Positions 43,401-56,072 of a DNA stretch of 64,000 nt are shown here, one piece after another. The first letter of the stretch is position 1, and every line of letters starts with the position of its first letter. The position numbers and the translations under genes are program-made. The notes under the pieces were generated by a model that did no database searches, had not been told where the DNA came from, and worked only from the letters and a program-made list of their open reading frames with translations. The stretch spans positions 23,635,001 to 23,699,000 of the forward strand of contig OY756962.1 in the NCBI GenBank assembly GCA_963580455.1, read 5' to 3'. The DNA is from Euonymus europaeus. Lineage: Eukaryota > Streptophyta > Magnoliopsida > Celastrales > Celastraceae.

Positions 43401-46286
43401 CCCATCAAAACTCACATGAACTAAATGGAACCACTAAATCAAATAGAATGTAACGAGCCAGAATTTCAGCTAGTGATACCGAACATTTTTTCATGTAAAT
43501 TTCACCATGCATCTATTTCAAAGTCCCCCTGTTTGTTCATTGACAAAATCATCAGGATCACACACCAAAAAATCTTTTGAGGATTTTTCATCTTTTTGTA
43601 AAAAAGTCATTGGAGGAACCATGAAGGACTCACAAGCACTCTGTGAATTTGGCGAACAAGTAAGAAAATGACCAAATAAATTTCAGATATTAAATCAATA
43701 ATAAGATATTAAATCTCTCCAACCTGAAGTGCACAATAGTTACTCAATGAATGCAAGAATTCTTCGCTTGCATTTTCTGTGATCATCTTGGACATTGCAT
43801 CTGGATTTGGGTTAAGAATCTGCCAGCAGAATGAATCAGTTGAAACAATGATCCTAAAGACATTAATTTAAGCTTCCAAACAGGCATTTATAAAGTGTCA
43901 GTCACATCATCTACTTATAAAAATCAACTATATTTTCTATAAAGATTAACAATATGTTGTGGATTGTCAATATACCTGCGGTATGCATCCAACTATTCGT
44001 TCAAGTTGAATTTCATTATCTCTACAATAGGCGAGCAGATCAGATTCATGAAACTCTACCCTATCCAGTAAAGTTTTCTTCTCCAAGTCATAGATAGGTT
44101 CACCCTTGTCATCCAAAGCGTTTAGATATAAGTTTATCCAAGAAACCTTAACTGCTCTAGGATTGATATCAAGACCATAGACCTACAAAAGATTGATTAG
44201 GAAATTATTAAGGACTGCATCAACAGCATTATCTGTTAAGTGTGTGCATATGAACAAAAAGAGATAAAGGTGCATTTCAGCTATTAGATACAAATACACC
44301 TTTCTCTATGTAGAGATAATATCTGGGAGAGAATCACAAGGGACTGAAGTGCTGCAAAATGAAGATAGACAGGCCATGGCACTGATGGAAGAGGAAACAA
44401 AGAATTTGAAGGCAAAGTAGCTAAACCTTTGAAGGCAACCACTTCTCAGCAATTGCGATGGTTATCCAACCATTTCCACACCCAAGCTCAGCAACCGTCT
44501 TATCTTTGAAGATGGAGTCAGGATGTCTATTCAGTCCTTCATAAAAGGTGAAGGACCAGTCCTCTGGAATGAAAATGCTAGGAATCACCATCATTGTCAA
44601 TTTCTTTCTCTCCTGGTAGCCTGCAGTCAGCGAAGGGAAATGCAAAAGCAGTTAATCAGCATGCACATTATGCATAGCAGAGGCCTTTGATGGTGATTCA
44701 TCGCAAATGGGTAAACCAGTAATATTCTTTTGAAAATGACGAACAAACAAAGAAATAGCAGCTCACATGATTATCAACAGAATTTTAAATGGGCTACGCC
44801 TTTGAGGAACCAGCTTTGGTTAACTGTTAATACACTGGAGGAATGGTTCAGGTGGCTCAAACTTTTCAGAGGAAAAATTGTACACCATGTACTAAAGAGA
44901 TGAGGCAGGACCCGACAGCATAGGCCAAAAGTACTCAAAACTGGCAACTCTAGGCAAAAGGGCAATGCAGACATGGAACTCATGCAGAATTAACATGGTT
45001 AAAAACAGCAGAGAATGTTACCAAATGAGGTACTGTGCCTCACTCATTGAATATACATAGAAGAAAATATGACAGATGAATTGCCACGACAAATTCAATA
45101 ATCATGATTTGCAAGTTCAATTGGTAACTAGAAAGGCGAAACAGCAATGATTTGCATGAAATTCATGCAAAATCAAAATGGTGCAAAACAGCAGAGAAAG
45201 TTGCCTTACAAGTTACGAGGTACAGTGCCACACTAATTGAAAAAAGAAAAACTATAAACAATTGCAAAACTGACGAGGAATTTTATACATCAGGTCAATT
45301 GTGGTTTGTGCAGTTTGTACACATTATCTACCAAACCAAACTTTGGCCAATAATTCCAACAGCAACAATTCATTAACACCAAATAGTTTCTAATCAAGCT
45401 CACCATGTAAAGAAAAGGAAAAGAATAATAAGCTTCATAACAGGGAAATGTTGTAATTACAAGGACAAAATAGGAATAGCAGTAATAAAGAAAAGGCTAT
45501 GTTTTGGTTGGATGCCAAGAATGTTGGAAAAGAATAGGAAGCAAATAATAAAAAAAATAAAGAAAAAAACAGCACTCCTGATATCGACAAAAAACCCACT
45601 TGAAGTTATATTCAATGGACTTCATTTTTCGTCATCTTGGGAACTGCACTCCTGATATCGAAAGGAGTGAGGATACCGAGAATAAGAAAACTCTTAATTG
45701 GTTGCCAAGAAAATTCAAGAAATAGAAAAGGCAAATTAAGATGCAATTGCAATCTGCTAAAACATCAAATTTCTTCTCGACGCCCAAATCTCGGGAAAAA
45801 TAAAAGAGCAAGAAATTCGCTCATGGTCAATCGATAAGAAAATAAAAAAGGGAACTGTAATCAAAATAACCAACACAAAAAAATCTGAAGACTCTATCAC
45901 CATTTTTGCTTAACCTCATAAATTCGCCAATTCAATATAAACAAAACCAATGCAATTAGCCACACAAATTCAGCAATCTCGCACTGCTCTCCTTGAGACA
46001 GTTTCTCATTTCCTAAGCAACGAAACACACCACAGTCGTTCATACCTTCATACTGGTCAAAGATAATGTCCTGGATCCTGAAATGGTAGGTCTCTAAACA
46101 GTTATCAGACTGATCTTTGTCTGAGGCGACCCGTTTCTGGAGATCAGAAAGGAAGACTCGGGCCTTGGCTCGGGTTTTCGGATCCTCCAGCCTCTCCAAC
46201 ACCGAACGGAACGCTCCGTATGCTGCATCGCCGGACTGTTGGCACTGCTTCAAGAATTCATCCACCGACGCACACACTACTGCCAT
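37418..46286 (-). CDS. MMT: Methionine S-methyltransferase
   Basis: Makes S-methylmethionine from methionine and S-adenosylmethionine (EC 2.1.1.12) in the cytosol, part of the plant S-methylmethionine cycle. Twelve exons with GT..AG junctions: 46286-46046, 44620-44427, 44182-43976, 43819-43724, 42646-42458, 42387-42199, 42102-41866, 41688-41554, 40870-40553, 40387-40208, 39199-38234 and 37747-37418. They sum to 1,094 codons (1,093 residues), as expected for the family. Exon 2 carries the SAM-binding motif ELGCGNGWITIAIA. The C-terminal half is the aminotransferase-like domain (exons 7-12), ending NSGSWTGISGYCRFTFALED. The start MAVVCASVDEFLKQCQQSGD matches the family N-terminus; an upstream in-frame extension exists but has no family support. 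No frame break was found, so it appears intact. Confidence 0.96.
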
Positions 46287-46926
46287 CTTCAGTAACTGAT
46301 GAATACTCTTTCTCCCTCTCACGCAATGTGGGTAACTCGTTATAAACAGAGGATCGCTTCCTGTATTTAAAAAGAGAAAAAAATAGTGTTTGTTCGTTGT
46401 CACACCGCTGAAAAAGTAAAAGGCAGGAAGGTTCGTTTCTGTTCCCGGTTTTCTCTGGAAAATCGTAAATTATTATTATTTTTATTTTTATTTTTATTAT
46501 TATTATTATTATTCATAAATTCAGTAAAATCCATATAAAATGTCACTGTTTTGAATTTTACACATCCAATGCATAAGATTATCTATCATTTTCTATACTT
46601 TATTTAATATTTTATTAAATTTTATAATAAGACATTAATGATTGCTTTTATCAATAATTAAATAAATATTGATAATCCAAAAATAAAAAATTAATTTATT
46701 AAAAAATATTAAAAAAATCGCACAATATTATGCATGGCTACACCCGCCTATTCTTACAATAATCACATGCCAATAGTATATTTCTATTTGATAGAACGTG
46801 AGCTTATAAGCCCAACGTATACGCTTCCCACGAGTTATTCTTCATCCACAATCACCAATTATTACTTATATTCATCCTCTTAAAAATAAATATGTCCTTC
46901 ATTTGATTGTGATTCTTTTACTATCT
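46287..46926 (-). promoter_or_regulatory. MMT 5' region
   Basis: About 640 bp separate the MMT start from the first Mutator-like element. Reading minus, the DNA next to the start is GC-balanced, with a TATA-like GTTTATAACGAG at about 46336-46347. Beyond it lies an AT-rich (ATT)n stretch at 46469-46513. If the MULE inserted after the gene was established, distal promoter sequences now lie beyond 59.9 kb. Confidence 0.4.
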
Positions 46927-47024
46927 TATATAGAACAGTCCCGTTTTACATCCCATGGGTTCCCATACCTACGTGGCAATTATGTGGCATAATGAGGTGG
47001 AAGATGACTGGGATTTTTTGAAAT

Positions 47025-47270
47025 TTGCGCGACACTCTCTCCCACGCCGCGCTTCAACCAACATTTCAGTTTCTGGAATTTGAAACACGATCACACCGTC
47101 TCCGTCTCCCCATCTCTACTGCTCCATCATTCATCGAAGCGAAGCGACACTTCCGAATCACTCACTCTCTGTCGCCCGTCCGCGTTCTTCGCCCTCATCA
47201 CCGTCGCGACTACAATCACTTCCCTCCGCTCCACTATAGTTGCTCAAAGAACCCCTCTATTCGAGGTAAC
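47025..47270 (+). other. Probable 5' non-coding exon of the Ulp1-like gene
   Basis: GC-rich, CT-rich DNA (CTCTCTCCCACGCCGCGC to CCCCTCTATTCGAG|GTAACC) ends in a splice donor at about 47266. A leader intron would then run towards 47940. Open frames across it are not conserved coding sequence. Confidence 0.45.
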
Positions 47271-47539
47271 CAACTACTCGCTGTCTCATTTTCTAGACAT
47301 AACAAGTAATATCCATCTATGCCTACGGTATAATGACAGAGAAGAATCTGTTTCTCCCATCGTTCTTCGATTTCTGTGTTACAAGCAGTGATCGTACAGT
47401 AAGTGAAAACCTAAATCCATTGTTTTTGTAAAAATTGGGACTTCTGTGAAGATAATGATTAAATGACGCCACTGAGTATTCCATTGTTTCTGTAAATCAG
47501 CATTTTTTGCCCCACAAATTGGGTCTTGGATACCTCATC

Positions 47540-50500
47540 TCGTGATTGCAGTATGTATTCCCATTGTAATATCACAGTTATATATAATTATTTCATTGTG
47601 ACGAGACAATGGGTTGACATGATTTTAGTTATTCCATTGTAACATTACAATGGAATAACGTTAGTCCACTGTAAGGTTAGCTTTGTAACCATATTCCATT
47701 GTGTTTGACAATGGAATAATGTAATAATATGTGCTGAAACAATGGAATAACGTTATTCCATTGTACTTGTTGAGGGAGTTTACTTATTCCATTGATGAAT
47801 TATGATTGCCTTAGATATTCCATAGATGTCTGACAATGGTTAAATGTATTCCATTGGTACGGGACAATGGAATACCTTATTCCATTCGAAAGTATCCATG
47901 GAATAACTGATTTGGTTGTCACCAATTCATTTTAATACATTGCTTGATTGTTTCCAAGAGCAAATTAACAATGGTGAAAGGTACAGCGACACCATTTGCT
48001 TCAAATAAAAGACAAAGATACAAGATGGTGGGCGAGAAGAAAGTATATCCTCATCATTACAGATCTAACCTGGTTGCAATTGGGGATTTTCTGAAAACGT
48101 TGAAGCCTTCCAAGAAGCATAAGCAAATTTTAGTGAAGACTCCTCTCTGGCACCTGTTGAAACAATGGCTCGGCAGCCACAACCCTGCTGTGACTATCAA
48201 GAAGAATGACTCAGTTGTTCGCGATATACTGAGCACATACGATAATGACAGCCAAGCCTTCCTCTTAGCAAAGAAGCCTGTTTATCTATCGGACCACGAC
48301 GTCACCCTCATATTCGGTGTACGATCTAGTAACGTCGTAATGAATTTGCAAAGGACATCAAAACCTAAAGATAGCCCATTTGTTAGCAGAACATTTGATG
48401 ACAAGGTCAACATCATGAAATCGACAACCCTTAAGCCAGCAATCGAAGCTGCAATTGCAAAAGAAACAGACACTGCTGCTGATGACTTCGCCAGGCTGAT
48501 GGTGCTCTACGTTTGCTTAACACTGTTTTTTTCTACTAGTGGTGATGGACTCCCATGGGCTTTCATTCAATATATTGAAGACATCGACAAGATGAAAGAG
48601 TACAACTGGTCCAGGGCAATATCCAGCAATCTAATCGCCTCGGTACAAAAGTTCAGCGACGTTTCAAAAGTCACTGGTTGTGCAGCAATTATGACGGTAA
48701 TTTAACGCATTTCATCCAACACAAAGAAACCTTGTAATTGTTGTATGTATGTAAATTATTAATGAAATATATTCGTTACAGTACTGGTTCTGTGAACACA
48801 CGAAAGTGTTTGACGCTAGCCCGGGTCCAAGTTTTCCAAGATTCCTCAAATGGGACTTGAAGAACTTTCCAAAAAACTTTCCTACTGAGGTAGTCAATAA
48901 GCTTAAAAAAACTCAGGTATATACTACATTTTTATTTTCTTTGCACCACTTGTTATTGTTCACTCATCTCATTGTGTGAAGTTGTTATCCCATTAACAAT
49001 TGCCATGGAGTTTATAGTTTTCCATTGTACTGATCACAATGAACCAATATGACAATGCAGTGTTTACAATGGATTAAGTATTCCATTGTAATTAATACAA
49101 CAGATTAAGTATTCCACTGTAATTTATACAATGGAGTACGTATTCCATTGTAACACATACCATGGAATACTTATTCAATGACCAATATGACAATGCAGTG
49201 TTTACCATGGATTAAGTATTCCATTGTAATAACTACAATGGAATACTTATTCCATTGTAATAACTACAATGGAATACTTATTCCATTGTAGTTATTACAA
49301 TGTTATTGACCCCCAGAGTGTTGTAAATGCAATGTAATATTTATTTACAATGGAGATTTGTATTCCATTGTGTTATATTGTGTTATATCATTTTGATCAC
49401 ATAGCTTGCTGCTCCTTTATAGTTATTTCATTGACTTATAATTATAGGTCATTTCTGGAGAGCTGAAAGAAACTGAGGAAGAACAAGAAATACTTGATGG
49501 TGAAGATGCTATCAGTGAGACTGAAGAAGAAGGGACCCCAAACATCTCTGACGTCCCCAGTGTCGAAAGCGATCGACAACAAACACCCACAGTCCCCAAC
49601 AAGGAAGAAAACCAAAACAAAAACAATGAAGATGAAGAAAATCAGAACAAACAGACTGAAGAATTGGAAATTCCAAACAAGGAGACCGAAGAATTGGACA
49701 ATCCAAAAGACGAGACGGAGAAGGAAGAAAATTTACAAAAAGAGGATGAAGAGGTTGATAATCCACCCAAGGACGATGATGATGGTGTACATGACGACTA
49801 CGCTGATGATGATGAGCGTATAAGAAACGATGATGGCAGAGGAGAATACGAAACTCCACCCTCAACGCCCTCGACACCATTCCATCAGAGCCTCTCGCGT
49901 GTTGTTGACATGATCCAGCCTGATAAAGATGTTCATGACACATCTAGCATTCAGCATAAATATGAAGAGGCTTTACTCCGGATCAAAAACATCGAGAAGG
50001 TCATGAGGGATGAGCGTGTGGAATTGCACAACAAGGTGATTGAATTTGAAAAGCTAAAGACAGAACTTGAGGATCTGAAATCAAGTCATCAACACCTATC
50101 AATGGAGCACCAAAAACTGAAGCTTTCTTCTGAAGAGTTGTCTAATGACTTGCAGAACATCACTACTGCATATGCTACCAAAGACAAAGAACTGGAACAA
50201 CAAAAAACTGATTATGCTGCACTGTTGGAAGAGAGAGAGGAGATACGGGGTGAACTGCAGAGAATGTCTACTGCATATGCACAGCGTGCAAGAATCACCG
50301 TGCTGAACCCCGAACATGCCTCAAATGAACCCACTCCAGAAGAGGGGGATGGAAAAAAGGGCAAAACTCCTACTGTGCGGGCAACCAGAACAACAAAAAG
50401 AAAAACACCAGGATCTTTGGTGAGAAATGTGAAAACCAGATCAAGCAGAACTTCCACTCGGACTGCAGATGATTTTGATTATCCTCCGATGACCAAGCCA

Positions 50501-53500
50501 CCCCCAAAACCAAGAAAAACCAGAGCTAATAGGAAACTAGCATCTCCCGGGCCGGTTGATGTTGAAAGCTTCGAACCACAAATGAAGAAAGTGAAGAAAA
50601 ATGGAAAGATAACAAACAAGCACATCAGTGACGCAGACCATGACACTATCAGTAAGATGGTTTCCTATGAGAACCCCGAGTAAGCTTCCCATGATATTGC
50701 CTTTAATAGCTTATTCCATTGTATTCATAATTCATTCCATTGTTATTCAGTGACTTATCCCACTGTCCTTCTCTATACCATTATAACAATGGATTACATT
50801 ATTCCGTTGCATATAACAATGGAATAATGTAATACATTGTACATAACAATGGTATAAAAATAACCCATGGTGGTTACAATGGGTAGAGTTATTCCATAGT
50901 GAAAAGTACAATGGATTTAATATTCTTGTTTCATATGACAATGGAATCAAGATATTACAGTGTGTAATCCATTGTAAATAATTGTCATTCCATTGTATTT
51001 ATCTTGTCCTTTGCCTTATTCCATCGTCCACATGTGGTTTCAGCATCGAGGCTTGGGCTGGAGAACAAGCCATCTATCTGAATGACATAATTGACCTGTC
51101 AGGAACTGAAATGGTGAACAACAGTGTCATTGATGGGTACTCTGATATCCTAATGAGGTTACAAACACAACAACACGCCATTGAACCCCCCAAACCGACA
51201 GGGGAGATCACATCGACTTTCGTACTTACCAGCTCTTCAATGGTAATGATAATGTTGCAAAATTTTCGAGTTAACGTCCAAAAGTGCACAACTGACACTG
51301 TAATTTTATGTTACACAGGCCTATCTCAGGCAAAACGATGTTGCAGCAACAAAAAGATATGTCACGGATGTAATACACCGAGAATCCCCCCGAAACAGGT
51401 ACTTAATATGTCCTCTTCATTCAAGAGGGAACAAGGAATCTGCCAACCATTGGACTCTACTGGTCCTGGACACAGAAACAGGGGAATGGAAACATTACAA
51501 CTCCCTGCTCCCAAGGGTTCGCGCTTCTGGTGATGAATATCTCAAAGATGCTATGGAATTCGTAAAATACTACGACAGCTTATACCCACAATGCTCACAG
51601 AAGACTTCATCAAGCATACAGACAGTTTGGGATTCGCCACAACAACCTTCTGGAGGGTGAGAACTTTACCACCATTTAATATCCCATGGTTTATTTCATT
51701 GCATAATACAATGGAATAATATATGTATACAATGGAATAATATATGTATACAATGGAATAATGTATTCCATTGTAATAAATCTATTATTCCATTGTAATA
51801 ATACAATGAAATAAAGTATGAGTTTTATACAACCCCATGGGATATATATCATTTTCCTTAAAACAATTTATTTCCCCCATAAAGCAGACAAAATTTTTTC
51901 ACTGGATTATCTCAATGAATTAGGGTCGACTGTGGCATCGTCTGCATACTCGTTATGGAATGCATCTTCAATCGTACGGAGATCCCGACGGGGGAGTTAT
52001 CTGTGGATGACATAGCAATAATCAGAGCGAGGATCATCAATCGCTTGCTGGATGATCCTGGTCACTCGTGGAATGAAGACGTGTACAAAGAGACTTTGGC
52101 CTTAGATCAAGTACTCTGTGATTTACCCCTTGACGGTGGAGCCCCAAAGTGATTGGACATTATTATTTTAAACTTGTCTTTAATCTTGTGTTTATTTTAC
52201 ACTGTGCAAAACTTTTCAATATCAACTCTATTTAACTTGGTATTCTTGCTTCCATAACTGCTTTCATATCCTCTGCTTCCATATCCACTCTATTTGCTAA
52301 GAATTTCACAACCAAATAAATGTATTTGCACTGTGAAAATAAGCAAATAAGTCGTGTATGTACTGTGATAAATAAAACAATACAATGGAATAACTCAAAA
52401 AACCAAAACATTAGGAAAAAATTACTCCCCACACCACCGAATAAAGTTTCAAGTACAATGGAATAAACTTTCAAGAACAATGGAATAAATGTACAAGCAC
52501 AACGGAATAAGTTACATGCACAACGGAATAAGTTACATGCACAATGGAATAAGGAACAGCACACAACGGAATTAGTTTCAAAGTACAATAGAATAAATGT
52601 ATGAAAACAAGCAATGGAATAAATGTATGTAAACAATGGAATCCATCAAGTTCAAATTGGAATCGGTACAAAAATCACAGACCATCTGCCACAAAATCAT
52701 CCAAACTCGCTGTTTGCGTTGTGACTTCCAATGCAGACATACCAGGATGCTTCTTTCTGAATATCCTCTTCTTCCTCGCACTTGGAGGGCGTCCTTTTCC
52801 TCGTTGATTCACCGGGTCATTGGAACTAGTGACTGGCAATGAAACAACACCCGGAGTAGAAGCCAGTGCATTTGTTGTCTCCTCAATCAAATGAGCGACT
52901 TGATTATATCTTTCTTCGGAATCCGCCCCCAAATCTGCAAGCCTTGTAAACATATTACACAAACTCTCATAACGACGTTGCTCCGCTGAGAGACACCATC
53001 CGTCGTAATCAATTTTAACTCGCGAGTGGCCCCTCCGTACATCTTTCCTCCATCGAGCACACACGTACTGTGTTGGTATCAAATCCACACCACTCCGCCT
53101 TAAAACTGTCAAGCAATGGCTGCACAAAATACCTCTGAACTGAAACTTCATGCAACTACAATCTACAGAGGAACTACGCTCCTCATATCTCACCTCATAT
53201 GTAATTTTCTTCCTACCCTTGTCACCATATGCAACTTCCTCCTCGATAAAAAATATTGCACTGTCAAACGAAGTATTCTCTACTGACTGAACACCACAAT
53301 ACATCAACCCAGACAACTCTTTTTGAAACTCTTTGAATTTGGCCTCCGTATATAATCCAGCAATTTGTTTTTCCATTTCATACCAAGAAACACACTGAGG
53401 ATGCTTGTGGAAGGAATTAAAGTCTGCTTGGCATTCTTTTTGCACCTTATCCCTGAGTGCATTGTTGTATTGCTCAACAAATTGTTTTAGAGTAGTTTTC

Positions 53501-54925
53501 GAGTTTACATACCCGTCAAAAAAAGCATTCATGCTTTCACTCCTTTGGGTAGTGGACATTCCCGCCCAAAAGAAGTTCTTCAAATAAACCGGAACCCACA
53601 TATGCCTTTCCTCATACATAGTTGCCAACCAAGAACTTCCCTCCAAACCAAACTCATGTATCATATTGTCCCAACCAGACTCAAACTGAGCTATGCTCTG
53701 AGAATCATAAACAGCATCCCCCAACGCGTAAGTTATCCGTTTGTACTCTTTATACGAACCTAATTTCTCAGGCACCTTTTTCAAAATATGCCACAGGCAC
53801 CATCTGTGTCTTGTGCCAAGAAAAACAATTTCAATGGCCTTCTTCATAGCTCTATCTTGGTCCGTGATTATCCCGCTAGGAGGAATACCATGCATGCACG
53901 CAAGCCAAGTCTTGAACAACGATGTAAAAGTCTCAGTATCTTCGTTCGCAATCAAACCACAACCAAGAAGCAGGGAATGACCATGATGATTCACACCCAC
54001 AAATGGGGCAAAAGGCATGTCGTACTTGTTCGTCAGATATGTAGTGTCAAAGCTTACAACGTCGCCAAATTCCCGACAAGCTGCCCTACTACGCTGATCA
54101 GCCCAAAAAACACTCTTCAACCGCCCTTTATCATCCCAATCTATCATGGAGAAAAACCCTTCATTCTTCGACTGCATTTTCAAGAAGTAATTCTGGATAG
54201 CGTTCGCATCACCCTCACCGAGTCTCATCCGCCTAACTCTGGTTATGAGGTTCCTGGTATCCTGTTGAATAAAAGGTAAATGTTCATGTCCACCAGCTCC
54301 AATCACCTACTCACACCATAAAAACACAAAAACTGTGTTAATTGTCCGTGACAATAAAATAAGGGAAACGTGCAATATGTGTACTTTGTTATTCCACTGT
54401 CAAAACAATGGAAAAATTTATTCATTTATCGAAAAAGACAATGGAACACATATTCCATTGTTTAGTACAATGGAATTGAATTTTCCACTGTAAATATTAC
54501 AATGGAATACAGTCAAAATGGAATAACATTTAAAGCGTCTAATGATATTTCATTGTATATTGACAATGGAGTTATGTATTCCAATGCAGTATGACAGTGA
54601 AATCAATTATTAAACTGTAACATGACAATGGAAATCAATTATTCAACTGTAACATGACAATGAAATTGACATATTCCACTGTAACAATTACAATGGGATA
54701 CAGTCAAAAATAGAATAACATTTAAACGTGTAATGATATTCCATTGTATATTGACAATGGAATTAAGTATTCCAATGCAATATGACAATGGAATACGTTA
54801 CTCCACTATAATATGACAATGGAATAAGTTATTCCACTGTAATATGACAATGGAATATCATATTACAGTATAAAAAAGCACAATGTAATAACATTATTCC
54901 ATTGATTTATACAATGGCAAAACGA
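47540..54925. repeat. ATTCCATTGT / ACAATGGAAT palindromic repeat clusters
   Basis: Dozens of copies of the 10-12-mer TTATTCCATTGT and its reverse complement ACAATGGAATAA alternate, often as hairpin pairs (TTCCATTGTAATAACTACAATGGAA). Clusters: 47540-47910 (leader intron), 48970-49380 (intron 2), 50705-51030 (intron 3), 51690-51810 (intron 5), 52375-52645 (between the convergent genes) and 54385-54920 (transposase intron). They are absent from the exons and from DNA outside the element. Confidence 0.9.
47971..52152 (+). CDS. Ulp1-like (C48) cysteine peptidase gene of MULE 1
   Basis: Six exons join in phase with GT..AG introns: 47971-48696, 48782-48916, 49448-50679, 51044-51242, 51319-51656 and 51924-52152, giving 952 residues. 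The ATG at 47971 (MVKGTATPFASNK) is the first in frame. Exons 1-2 encode a globular domain with PLWHLLKQWLG and VYLSDHDVTLIFGV, like the region preceding Ulp1 in plant transposon proteins. Exon 3 is acidic then lysine-rich with a coiled coil (about residues 455-560). Exons 4-6 encode the peptidase with its triad: His in ANHWTLLVLD, Asp shortly after, a Gln in SPQQPSGG and Cys in VDCGIVC. Likely role: SUMO or ubiquitin-like deconjugation. Its function in transposition is unknown. All catalytic residues appear intact. Confidence 0.85.
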
Positions 54926-55520
54926 GCCTGTCAGGTCATATGACAAACGTAAAATGCAGTACTTCCCAAAACAAAACTAAATCACCTGTGCATTGTGGCT
55001 CTTGCACGGCCTTATACCAGCCATATCATTGATCTCCAATTGTCGCTTGACGTGTGAGCTGATCTCTCGATTGCATAAGAAAAACCTTGAATGAGAGGGG
55101 CTCAATTCATGGTTATGTCTGTCCATAAAATTGGTAATCTCCCATTTGCCATCAGCACATAAACGAGCTCTCAGTCTAGCCTTGCAATCATTCTTCGTAT
55201 GCGACCGAGTTTTGATTGGTACCACAGCACGACTACGAAACTTGTCTGACTTTCCACAAGTGAACGTCATGTGTGTACACACCCAGCTCGTTCTTGTTCT
55301 TTGTCCTCCTCTTTACAGAGAAACCATTGCGCTCTCCATATTTCTTGTAAAAATCAAACAAATCCATATCACTGTCGAACATCATCCCCTCCGTTGGTAC
55401 ATTCTCCTCGCCGCCATCAACACTCTCAAAAGAACTAGTCACAATATCAGCAACATCATTCCCGACATCAAAATCATCGCAGTCGTTACCCCCAAGAAGG
55501 ATATCCATAAAACCTGTCAT
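52675..55520 (-). pseudogene. FAR1/MULE-type transposase of MULE 1, frameshifted near the N-terminus
   Basis: Two exons with an intron at 54307-54985 (CACAG|GTGATT..TAG|GTGATT). Exon 1 (ATG at 55520) encodes an acidic start and a FAR1-type DNA-binding domain (LFDFYKKYGERNGFSVKRR, then after a frame change CKARLRARLCADGKWEI and HNHELSP). Around 55285 the frame shifts by one base within GAGCTGGGTGTG. Exon 2 carries the MULE transposase: first Asp in SFDTTYLTNKYDMPF, second Asp in IITDQDRAMKKAI, CLWH, Glu in RSESMNAFFDGY, and a SWIM zinc finger (DCSCMKFQFRGILCSHC). The catalytic core is intact. The shift would abolish the protein unless it is a sequencing error. A leader intron (about 55526-55679) with a GC-rich 5' exon to about 55920 is likely. 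Confidence 0.85.
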
Positions 55521-56072
55521 CTTATCTACAAAAAAAAACACAAAAAAACCCTATAGCATAACTCCACTTCGCCTTCAAGAACAAAATCCAGATAATGCAA
55601 CAAGCAAATATATAACGACTAAACAAAACAAATCAATGGAAAATCCACTATCTATACCATATAGATCCACCGTTTATACCTGTACGCGATTTAAAACCCA
55701 CGGAAGAGGTCGCCGGTCTGAGAGAGCTCCGATCTGTGCTTGAGAGAAAGATCACTTCGATCCGTAAGAGAACACCGCAATACGATCTCCGATCTGAAGC
55801 AATACACCCGCAAACAGCTACGAACTAGGAGATGAAGCTTCAGACTGAAACCTCGAGCACTGTAATAGCGAGACTGACCACGGGAGTGGATAGAGAATCA
55901 TGGTAAGAATCCGACAAACCCATCTCTTTACTGTGTAACTTTTACCTGGTATTTAGGAATTCAAAAAAAACACAGTCAGCATCCTCATCAACATGACACC
56001 TCACCGCCACATCAGCGTGGGATGCAATGGGATGCAAGAGGCTGGGATCTATATCATTTTCCTATATAGAAA

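Larger units (their letters stand above)
46936..56062. mobile_element. Mutator-like element 1 (9.1 kb) carrying Ulp1-like and FAR1-like genes
   Basis: A perfect 9-bp direct repeat TATATAGAA lies at 46927-46935 and 56063-56071, the target-duplication length typical of MULEs. The ends are degenerate inverted repeats. Left CATCCCATGGGTTCCCA..ACGTGGCA and right (reverse complement) CATCCCATTGCATCCCACG..ATGTGGC align over about 45 bp, but the outermost 14 bp match poorly. Inside are two convergent genes (a C48 peptidase on plus, a MULE transposase on minus), and only here do ATTCCATTGT-type palindromic repeats occur. Large MULEs with a Ulp1 gene are known in plants (Kaonashi type). Confidence 0.8.

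Noticed and set aside
47025..47391. Two overlapping coding frames in the GC-rich DNA at the left end of MULE 1
   Set aside because: No domain. The DNA has the look of a 5' non-coding exon with a splice donor.
47540..54925. CRISPR-like array or simple satellite for the ATTCCATTGT repeats
   Set aside because: Spacing is irregular, both orientations are mixed, and the host is a eukaryote. It is a dispersed micro-repeat.
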